From positions 8,140,157 to 8,204,156 of the forward strand of contig JARUPZ010000023.1 of the NCBI GenBank assembly GCA_031213475.1: a stretch of DNA of 64,000 nucleotides, in the 5' to 3' direction. Source of the DNA: Nereocystis luetkeana. Lineage: Eukaryota > Sar > Phaeophyceae > Laminariales > Laminariaceae. Below the pieces are notes generated by a model that saw only the letters and a list, made by a program, of their open reading frames with translations, made no database searches and was not told the DNA's origin. This document shows, one piece after another, positions 57,340 through 64,000 of this stretch (within the stretch, counting starts at the first letter, position 1; each line of letters opens with the position of its first letter). The translations under genes were made by a program, and so were the position numbers.

Positions 57340-59053
57340 TAAAAAACCCGAAGGCTACGTAGGCGGAAGACAACTGCGAAGCCGTTGCTGGTGCTGCTGC
57401 AGATGGTGTCGTACGTGGGTCGCGCTGTTTTTGGTGTTTCAGTTGGTCTCATTTTTTTCAGGCGGTATTTGCCCTTGTCCGTTGGTGTGACTGCTTCGGT
57501 CCGAGCTTTCCTCGGATGGGCCTAGTCCGCGGTTTGCCAGGAGGGGGGGGGGGGGGTGTACTCGATAGGAGAGATGTACTCGATCTCATGCATGGCCGTA
57601 GTCGTATGACCATAGACCCTCGCATCCCTACAATGCCGGGACGGAGCATGTCGGGTTTTCACCGACCAGGCAGACATTGCTTATTGCAACAAGCGCGAAG
57701 CGCCGTGAGGGGGCGTGTATTCGATATTATGCATGGCCGTAGTTGTATGACTACAAACCCTCGCATCCGTACTATGCCGGGACGGAGCACGTCGGGTTCT
57801 CACCGACCAGGCATAAACCTTGCGTGCACCAGGTTTTTCGAAGCGCCGTGAGGTATTCGGCGAGTGGCATGAAGGGTGAGAGCTGCATCCTACCACTAAG
57901 AACCGCTCGTGAGGCGGACTTGCTCATGGATGGCAGCTTCATTGAGTTAACTTATTTTCCAGCGTGAGGGGTGTGTGTGTGTGGAAAGGGACCAAGAGTG
58001 ATGACCACCTCCTGTACACCGTACCTGCTCCCTCCCGTGGGCAGGAAGCGCGTCGCGAGATGCATCACCAAAAAAGGGATAAGGTACATAGTCGCAGCGT
58101 ATTATTATACCGATATGTTGCATTGACTCGAAGGGCAGGAATTAATGTTTTTCCAAGTGTGAAACGGAGCCCTTGGAGCCACGTCGCGATGACTACCCTA
58201 TCATACTGACACACACGTCCCCACAACGCAATACTACGTGAACACACGATAACTCACTTACTCACTCTCACCCCCACCTCCCCACACGGCAACTCACAAA
58301 CTCACTCCCGCATCCCCCCCCCCCCCCCGCCCCCACTTTCCGCGCCCCCCCTTTCCGCCATCCCGCCTCCGTTTTCCCCTCCGCCTCCTTCTCATCTTCC
58401 TCGTCGTCGTCGGTCGTCCTCCTCCTCTTCGGAAAAACAAATCACGAAAAACAAAACAAAAACCACGACCCCCCCCCCCCCGCCCGAAAAAAACAAACAA
58501 ACAAACCGAACCAAACCCAACCAAACCCAAACCAACCATACCAAACCAAACCAAACCAAACCAAACCGACGACAAACTCAAACCAAAAACGCACGAAACT
58601 AAAACACAATCACAGGCAGGAAAGTCGCGGACCCTCGACGGAGGCCTCTCCGGAGGCGCGGGACGCCTGGACGCCCTCGACGCCGTCCTCTCCTCGGCCG
58701 CCGCCGCCGCCTCCCCCACCTCCCCCGCCGACCTCGTCAAGCGCTTGGAGGAGGCCATCGCTGCCGCGGGCTACCCCGAGGGCTCCGAGGCCGCGGCGTC
58801 CGCCGGGCACTACGCCCGGGCGGCGAAGAAATTGGCCGACAAAGGCAAGGGTTACCTCGGGACGGAGATCGACAGGCTGGCGGGGCTGCTCGGCGGGTCG
58901 GGCGTGCAGGCGGTGACTCCGGCGAAGAAGACGCTGTTCATGGTGCGCCGGAACATTTTGCGGTCGTTCGTGGAGTTCGGGTACGGTGACAGCGGCGACG
59001 GCGAAGAGAAGGGGGAGGGGCAGGGGGCTAGTAGTGCTACTGGCGAATTGTGA
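47547..59053 (+). CDS. ER protein disulfide isomerase, two thioredoxin domains plus ERp29c domain, 7 exons
   Basis: Exons: 47547-47636, 51268-51331, 51784-51866, 54147-54335, 56025-56204, 57015-57164 and 58616-59053 (TGA); 397 aa. Residues 1-22 are a signal peptide ([16 protein letters not shown]), then EVLDVTAEN opens the first thioredoxin domain. Active sites are WCGHC twice (Cys51/54 and Cys175/178), each with a cis-proline motif ([18 protein letters not shown]). Residues about 253-375 form the ERp29-type helical domain ([20 protein letters not shown] and [12 protein letters not shown]). This is the PDI-D class, which oxidises and isomerises disulfides in the ER. The C-terminus is ...ATGEL, with no clear KDEL/HDEL signal, as in plant members of the class. 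The last intron starts with GC (AAG/GCGAGG) if the exons are joined as the family requires. Confidence 0.94.
48470..48584. mobile_element. TATTACGGGGG MITE copy
   Basis: TATTACGGGGGGCCATAGTT and AACTATGGTCCCCTGTAATA ends, 115 bp, in PDI intron 1. Confidence 0.85.
48690..48745 (+). repeat. Interstitial telomere-like repeat
   Basis: GGGTTAGGGTTAGGGTCAGG followed by GGTCAGG and GGGGTTGGGTTGG. Only two or three TTAGGG-type units, degenerate. Confidence 0.6.
48955..49078. mobile_element. TATTACGGGGG MITE, diverged copy
   Basis: TAATACGGGGGACCATAGTA on the left; TTTAATATGGTCCTCCGTTT on the right. Confidence 0.75.
49317..49437. mobile_element. TATTACGGGGG MITE copy
   Basis: TTATTACGAGGGACCATAGT and AACTATGGCCCTCCGCAATA ends, 121 bp. 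The interior contains TACCTGGTA. Confidence 0.8.
50099..50196. mobile_element. CAGTCCCG MITE, intact, with piggyBac-like ends
   Basis: 98 bp. The two 40-bp ends are near-perfect inverted repeats: TTAACCCTTTTAGAATCGCA and TGCGGTTCTAAAGGGGTTAA at the tips, each continuing into CAGTCCCGTTTTGGGGACAA. TTAA at both edges plus CCC/GGG tips fit a piggyBac-type target site and terminus. Confidence 0.8.
50365..50470 (-). mobile_element. Worn tRNA-derived SINE fragment
   Basis: TAAAAGGTTGACCGAAAGTA, CCTCGTAGAACGGGCCGAAT and GCCGGTACCATATACCGTA echo the head and tail of the SINE in minus sense. Confidence 0.45.
51895..52140 (-). mobile_element. Short C-tailed element copy
   Basis: GGTACTCATGCCTGGCATGG, GAGCACGTCGGGTTTTCACC, GTGAGGTGTCTATCCGGCGA and GAAGGGCGAGCTGCATCCT. 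It lies in the PDI intron right behind the exon that ends at 51866. Confidence 0.75.
53308..53580 (-). mobile_element. Short C-tailed element, near-complete copy
   Basis: A G-run, GATGTACCCGATAGGAGATA, CATGCATGGCCGTAGTCGTA, GACGGAGCACGTCGGGTTTT, CACCAAGCGCGAAGCGCCGT, GAGGCGGGCTTGCACATGGA and CAGCTTCAATGAGTTGATTT. This is the longest reference copy, about 270 bp. Confidence 0.8.
53585..53690 (-). mobile_element. Short C-tailed element, 3' end only
   Basis: A G-run, TGTACTCGATAGGAGAGATG, TACTCGATCTCATGCATGG, GTCGTATGACCATAGA, then another G-run. Confidence 0.7.
54323..54432 (+). repeat. 54-bp tandem duplication spanning a PDI exon end
   Basis: CACGCCCGCGCAG lies at 54323-54335 (the exon end, followed by GTATCA) and again at 54377-54389 (followed by GCATCA). 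The sequence between and after is also repeated (AGGGTGTTGGTATTGTGTC). Confidence 0.9.
54703..54852. mobile_element. CAGTCCCG piggyBac-like MITE, one copy plus a partial one
   Basis: 54703-54780 has GTGCAGTCCCGCTTTGGGGC and GGTTTGTCCCCCAGACGAGA. 54803-54852 repeats the left part (GGACTGCACTCCCGTTGTGG). Confidence 0.65.
54912..55028. mobile_element. TATTACGGGGG MITE copy
   Basis: TATTACGGGGGACCATAGTT and TACTATGGTCCCCCGTAATA ends, 117 bp, in PDI intron 4. Confidence 0.88.
55434..55478 (+). repeat. (CTG)n trinucleotide repeat
   Basis: About 14 CTG units in the PDI intron. Confidence 0.95.
56362..56660 (+). mobile_element. LINE 3' fragment with five 41-bp tandem repeats (copy 3)
   Basis: Repeat units start at 56362, 56403, 56444, 56485 and 56526 (GTAATGAGCGCCCAAATGTT). 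After the last unit the sequence goes on as the LINE 3' end (TTAGAAGTAGGAACGATG, CGAAAGGGATGCGTGGT) and ends GCAAATGAGTACGACC plus a C-rich run. It lies in PDI intron 5. Confidence 0.8.
57205..57245 (-). mobile_element. Tiny C-tailed element remnant
   Basis: A G-run, AGTACTTATGGCATGTATGG, CCGTAG and a G-run, just downstream of the PDI exon that ends at 57164. Confidence 0.5.
57540..57965 (-). mobile_element. Two nested copies of the short C-tailed element
   Basis: The first copy, 57540-57715, breaks off at GCGCCGTGAGG. A second starts at 57716 (GTGTATTCGATATTATGCAT) and runs to the 5' end at 57965 (GATGGCAGCTTCATTGAGTT). Confidence 0.8.
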
Positions 59054-59410
59054 TTGGAGAAGGAGTAGGGATGGGAGGCGGGCGGGCGGGCGGGCGGGGG
59101 GGGGGGGGGGGGGGGGGTACTGACGCGTAGTGACGGGAGTCAGGAGGAGGAGGAGGAGTTGGACGAGGATGAGGACGAGGAGGACGAGGCTACTGCTAGC
59201 GAATTGTGATTGGACGAGAAGGGGGGGGGGGCAACTAAGGGCAGTGATGAATTGTGATTGGCGGAGAAGGGAGGCTATCTACAGACGAGTTGTGATTGGA
59301 GTTTGGGGTTGGGGTTGGGGTTGGGTGGCGGGTTCGATGGTTGGCGAACAGAAACAAATATGGAGGCGGGGGGGGGGGGAAAGGGGCTACTGGCGAATTG
59401 TCGCTGGGTC
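59040..59410 (+). repeat. Repeats of the PDI stop-codon region
   Basis: GAATTGTGATTGG occurs at the stop codon (about 59045) and again near 59199 and 59249; variants GAGTTGTGATTGG near 59287 and GAATTGTCGCTGG near 59394. G-rich spacers lie between. It would lie in the 3' UTR. Confidence 0.85.
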
Positions 59411-59901
59411 AAGGGTCGAGATTTTGGTCGGTGCGTGTGTGGGTGACAGCGACGAGATGTCCTACCACTTCGTAGGCAAGGGGGCGAGGCGGGGGGGGGG
59501 GGGGGGATATAGGGGTGTGCAGGCACGAAATGGGCAAACGTTGTTCTCAGCTTTTTGCCGCCAACATAAATCGATGAGCAAAAATAAGGATGTGGAAAAT
59601 ATGTTCTGGAAAAAAGTGTTTTGAAAAAAAAGGTACTTAATTTCTGAAGAAAAAGTTTTTTTCAACTTCTTCAGAGGATAGTTTTTTTTTTTTTTTTTTT
59701 TTTTTCGCTCGCCTGTCGAAGTAAGGCCACGGCTGTGAACCTGCTCAACCTGAACCGTAGACTACCTACCCTTCTCAGCTTCTGCAAATAATCCGCTGTA
59801 TTTTTTTTGTTTCGCTGTCATTTGTTCCTCTCATTCTGTTGGGTCCTGTTGCTTTTGTGTATATATGCTGGTGGCGCGTTGACGATGGTGCGCGAGTTTA
59901 C

Positions 59902-60010
59902 TATTACGGGGGACCATAGTAAATGGAACCAAATATTGTTGGTAAAAATAGGGAAATATGTAGGTTTTTCTGTGTACCGTAGGTCCTATTTACTATGGTT
60001 CCCCGTAATA
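59902..60010. mobile_element. TATTACGGGGG MITE copy
   Basis: TATTACGGGGGACCATAGTA and TACTATGGTTCCCCGTAATA ends, 109 bp, 0.85 kb past the PDI stop codon. Confidence 0.88.
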
Positions 60011-60229
60011 GGGGTTTGCCTTGAGTTAATATTGCATCACGCTGCACGCGGTTGGAGAGAGAGCGAGAGCGAGAGAGAGAGAGAGAGGCCCGAGGTATCA
60101 GTTCCGCCCGGTATTAAGGTCCCGCTTCACGTATAGTATGCGGTATAACTGTGTCCTGAAAGACTAGAACCGTGGAACAGTCCGGGTTAAATATTAACAT
60201 GCAGATCCGACGCGAGGCGACGAGGGGAG

Positions 60230-60470
60230 GCGTTCTACGATAGAGGTTCGCCCTAATTTTTATCGGGCTCCTCACTCAGGGGGCTGCATACCTCGCCCGA
60301 AAGCCGTCTTCAGCAAGAATCAAATTGCGTCCCGACGAATAATTCCATGGCCCAAGTATACAAAAATGTCGCTTTTTCAAACAAGATTGACATCCCGACG
60401 ATGTTGGGTTAAGTAGCCCCGTCATTCAGAAAACGTTTTGGCGGAAATTCGCTACTTGCCTCTATCGTAG
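60230..60470 (-). mobile_element. ~245-bp TIR element, copy 2
   Basis: GAGGCGTTCTACGATAGAGG and CCTCTATCGTAGAACGTC ends. The body is the inverse of 24604-24850 (CCCCGTCATTCAGAAAACGT). Confidence 0.7.
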
Positions 60471-60785
60471 AACGTCAGGGAAGCAATGTAGTGGCTGAAG
60501 TACAGGCACGAATGGTATTGGGGTGGTGAGCCTGCTATGTGGCCCCGGATTCGAGCTACACCTCTATTGTAGGAGGGAGAGAGAAAAAACGGGCGAAGAA
60601 AACCAATGGGAAGATTAAAAAGCATACTCACGATACAGAGTATAGAAGGACTCTTTTGTTTTGGGAAAGAGTGGTGAAATGATACCCATTTATATATACC
60701 TGGTATATATATTATTTATATTCGTCACTTTTACTCGTCAGCTTCTGGACAACAGTCAAGGCCACAAATGTATACCCCTCCTCTC

Positions 60786-61050
60786 CCCCCCGATACGGAC
60801 CTTCACTTTTATCGCGCATAGAGGGCTCAGCACTATCACACTTCTCGTCGGTTTTCATCGTAACGTTGCTCAAACTCACGCTCTCGTGCTTCCCGCTCTG
60901 AATCAATTTTAATCCCCCCCCCCCCACCCCCCGGTATATGCCTTCATTTATATCGCTCATATAAGGTTCAGCATTCCTACACTTCTCGTCGGTTTTCATC
61001 GTAAAGTTGCTTAAATTCACGCTCTCGCGCTTTCCGCTGATCAATTTTGA
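60786..61050 (+). repeat. Tandem pair of ~140-bp repeats
   Basis: Both units carry CACTTCTCGTCGGTTTTCAT, CGTAA(C/A)GTTGCT and CTCACGCTCTCG, and end near an A-run at 61050. They resemble the 5' part of the poly(A)-tailed element in style (TTTTATCGCG, CCTTCA). Confidence 0.7.
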
Positions 61051-61860
61051 AGAAAAAAAAAAAAGCCCCTGCGTACGAGTGCGTATATATGTACACTCGG
61101 ACATAACCGAACCCACGGCATTGATTTTAGAAAGGAACGGGGACAAGCCTACCAAGCCGGCGGGGGGGCGTGGATAAAACCCGCTAGCCGTGTCGCGCGG
61201 GCGCGAAGAGGACGGGGGGGAAATACACACGTTTCCATCAAGCACATGGTGCAGGGAAAAGGCAAGCTAAGAACGATGAAGCAGGCAAAACTACTGCGAT
61301 TTATAGCTGATACCAGAAGCAAGCCGACCGACCTTTTCTCCCGGATAGTATTAATACGAGCCTTCCGAGCTGGGTATCGGGTTGTGGAGTGCCCATACGT
61401 GTGTGATGCCACCGTCGCCGCTGACAGAAGTTTTTGTCCCGGACCGATACACCGTTTGCAGAGTGTTTCCCTCTGTAATATTAGGGTTGTGTGATCGGTT
61501 CGAATCGGTTCGGTTCCAATCGGTTCGGTTCGCAATATCACATCTACTATACATACGGGCCAATTTTGCTCTTGCTTCCACCCACTCTCTTTTTTCTACT
61601 TTTTGTCGCCCGCTTATTAGGCCCTAGCGTTTAAGGCATGCCTAAAAATGCCTGAACTACTGTTTTTGAAACAGGCGTGCCTGAACTACTGTGTTCGTGC
61701 CTATCTTGCCTATCTTTTGCCAGGCACGCGGCAGGCACGCTTTCAGGCATTTAAGGCATGAAAAAATAACGCCGTTAGCATGGAACTCCCAAAATCATGA
61801 GGGAGGGGATTCCTTTTCTTGTAGGGTCCCCGCTGCCCGTAGCCACTACACAGCGCTTGT
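61051..61860. other. Spacer without recognised gene
   Basis: It has GGTTCGAATCGGTTCGGTTC-type repeats at about 61496-61530 and AGGCATGCCT/AGGCACGC words at 61635-61760. No gene recognised. Confidence 0.35.
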
Positions 61861-61867
61861 TCGTAAA

Positions 61868-62022
61868 GATACATCTAGCAAGGCAAAACTTGCGCTGTCA
61901 GGGGTGTAGGACCGAGTGTTCCACACTGTAACCTAGTAGTTGGGTGTCAGTCAAGGCTTGAGGCAAAAATTGTTGTGTGTCAAGGAGGGAAAATGCTGTC
62001 TCCCGACATCTTTGCTCGTTCG
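61868..62022 (+). repeat. Dispersed repeat related to 21182-21335
   Basis: Same order of shared words as the copy at 21.2 kb, ending CCCGACATCTTTG. Confidence 0.55.
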
Positions 62023-62219
62023 TGATCACAGCCCCCCCTTGTTCGAGCAACGTAGATTTCTTCATGACGTTAGTTAGCTGTATGCTGCAAGTTGTGTCTT
62101 CATATAATACGTAGTGTAACTACGTAACGACGCATTACGTTCATCTGCGTTATGACAACCCAGCCAAGTACCCTCTTGCGTACGTTTACATGCATTACTT
62201 TAGGCATTTTACCTCGTGA

Positions 62220-62720
62220 AAACAAACTACTTGATTTTAGTATAGGATTTTTCCTTACGGCGGCGAATAGTTTCAGGCCTTTTTTCAGGCCTTTTACCAC
62301 TTGAAACCAAACTACTTGAAAATAGTCTAGGATTTGCGTTGGGGCGCTGAACAAGTTTCAGGCATTCTGTCAGGCATTTTGCCCATTCACACAAAACTAC
62401 TTGAGATTGGTACAGGGTTTGTCTTGAGGCGCCGAAATGTTTTCAAGTGCGTCTCAGGCATTTTTTCATGGCAGAAGCCTTAAATAGATAGGCACGTTAA
62501 AGGCAATTGAGGCACGTCACATATGCCTATCTTTTTGCCTATCTCTATTCTTTCACAAAAAAATACTTGAAATTAGTATAGGGTTTGTCTTGAGGCGCCG
62601 AAATGTTTTCAGGAACGTCTCAGGCATTTTTTAAGGCAAAAACCTTAAAGAGATAGGCACGTTCAAGGCGAATTAAGGCACGTCAGGCATTAGCCTATCT
62701 TTTTGCTCGTTTTTTTTCGC
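62220..62720 (+). repeat. Tandem repeat with ~173-bp units
   Basis: Units starting near 62395 and 62568 share GGGTTTGTCTTGAGGCGCCG, AAATGTTTTCA and CTCAGGCATTTTTT. Two shorter, older units precede them (ACTACTTGA words at about 62228 and 62310). Confidence 0.8.
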
Positions 62721-62851
62721 CTGCGGCGTGCCTATCGTGCCTATCTCCGCATGACTGAAAGCGCCTGCAAAAGTGCCTTGAAGGCTAGGGCCTACCGCTT
62801 ATGATACATCAGCCGACCGACCGACCAGGTGGGTGTCACCAGTGACCAGAC

Positions 62852-62905
62852 AAGAAACACACGAACGAACGAACGAACGAACGAACAAACAAACAAACAA
62901 AGGAA
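62852..62905 (+). repeat. (ACGA)n/(ACAA)n tetranucleotide repeat
   Basis: AACGAACGAACGAACAAACA-type run. Confidence 0.95.
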
Positions 62906-63249
62906 CGAACGGGAGTGTGTTTGGAGAGGAGGGATTGGCCCTTGCAGAGGGAGGGGGTAGTGTTATGACACCTCCTTGAATGAGGCTGAAAGCCCGGTAA
63001 TTACCTGGGTTCAAGAAATGGGATCGTATTTGTAGTACTTGAGAGGCGTATCTTAGATGGAAAACCAGGGGTTTTCCCGGCGAGGCACGAACTTGGCTCT
63101 CAGTCTCCGCGTGCACGAAAGGAATAAAGCTGATCTTTCTTTATCTCTAAGCAAACAACACACGTGAGAACGAAGGGGTACCGACTTAATAGACAAACCT
63201 GCTCAGGGATACAAAGTGTCCCGACCTTCATCATAGCAAGTGGCGTGTT

Positions 63250-64000
63250 CGGCTTAGGGCTCCGGAAGGGGGTTAAGTCCGTCTTTACGCCGGCTATGGA
63301 AGGTATCGCCTGCCAGATCCTCGCCGAGCTCGCTGCCCCACCGAGTTTGGTCTTCCTTGACTGGGACGCCGTAGCCGACGGCTCTCGCCCCTTCCACGTG
63401 TGTACTGTGACGCCTGTATCGTGCCGCGCTCGAACAGTAACAACCGGACCGCTCGGTACGGCCCATTGCTTATATCAGCCGCGCTATCCTTGATTTCGTT
63501 GAGGCACTGGACCCCGTTGGACCTGGAAGCTGGCAGCATTGTCTGGACCACCGAACGACTCTGAGGTTACCTACGGGGCACGAAGTTTCGCATATTTTTC
63601 GAACCACAAAGGACCACTACGCGCGAGTCCAGCGGTGGCTCGAGTACCTCACCCCGTTCGACTACACCCTCGAGTACCGCAAGGGCAGTGCTAACGGAAA
63701 TGCTGATGTACTATCCCGCTTGCCGGAGCCCGCCACAGAACACGGCCGCAATTGATCTGGCAGCCTCACCCCCGTCGAAGACGATGGACGGTGGTATCTT
63801 CCTCATCCGAGCCTGCGGGCTTCGCACACGCTCTTCGTCCTCCCCTGGTGTCGGTTTAAGTGGGCTGGTACCCCGCACCGAAAGTATCGTTTTGGGTGGG
63901 CTGCCTTTCACCTCTTCGGATTTTCGCGATTTTCGCGCACACGGGCCACGTATGACGATTGACGACCTCTCTGCTCCTTCGGGGAGATTCGTCGATCGTG
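63250..64000 (+). mobile_element. Decayed Ty3/Gypsy retrotransposon fragment, cut by the window edge
   Basis: Pieces of the RNase H region and the linker towards integrase are recognisable in the usual order, including a DWDAVADGSRPFHV word, a RVQRWLEYLTPFDYTLEYR word and SANGNADVLSRLPEP. The family is Ty3/Gypsy. It is broken (several interruptions) and incomplete at both ends of what is visible; age moderate to old. No LTR is visible here. Confidence 0.8.

Noticed and set aside
59807-60136. A 109-aa frame with a hydrophobic start.
   Set aside because: It runs through a MITE copy (59902-60010) and has no family features.
1-64000. CRISPR arrays, bacterial operons, riboswitches or an origin of replication.
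   Set aside because: No direct-repeat/spacer array or operon layout; all supported genes are spliced eukaryotic genes.

Overview
The window reads as nuclear DNA of a photosynthetic heterokont, most likely a brown alga. Its genes are split into short exons (about 65-440 bp, mostly under 200) by introns of about 0.3-4 kb with GTGAGT, GTGCGT or GTAAG-type donors. One product starts with an ASAF-type heterokont plastid leader, and the space between exons is packed with small repeats, MITE-like elements and retroposon pieces. I rebuilt four multi-exon genes by matching splice phase and family motifs; the species itself is inferred.

Layout. (1) 739-8474, plus strand: a TKL-like protein kinase of 8 exons (317 aa). 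(2) 8475-18819: no gene recognised; it holds a LINE 3' fragment, copies of a short C-tailed element, a dimeric 197-bp satellite, GTGCGG minisatellites with a 48-bp perfect palindrome, and a tandem cluster of tRNA-derived SINEs. (3) 18820-27720, plus strand: an 8-exon TMEM205/DUF4149-like membrane protein with a predicted plastid leader (285 aa). (4) 27721-33400: repeats only. (5) 33403-41006, minus strand: GDP-mannose 3,5-epimerase (7 exons, about 348 aa; the N-terminus may extend upstream), with a LINE fragment and partial exon copies in its introns. (6) 41007-47546: repeat-rich spacer. (7) 47547-59053, plus strand: an ER protein disulfide isomerase with signal peptide, two CGHC thioredoxin domains and an ERp29-type C-terminal domain (7 exons, 397 aa). 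(8) 59054-64000: MITEs, tandem repeats and, at the right edge, a decayed Ty3/Gypsy fragment running out of the window.

The four genes do not form a pathway: signalling kinase, plastid membrane protein, nucleotide-sugar/ascorbate enzyme, and ER folding enzyme. The most distinctive content is the repeat landscape: at least 26 copies of the palindrome TACC(A/T)GGTA, a LINE and a short element that both end in GAGTAC plus a C-run, a tRNA-SINE present as head-to-tail arrays, and at least three MITE-like families, one with piggyBac-like ends.
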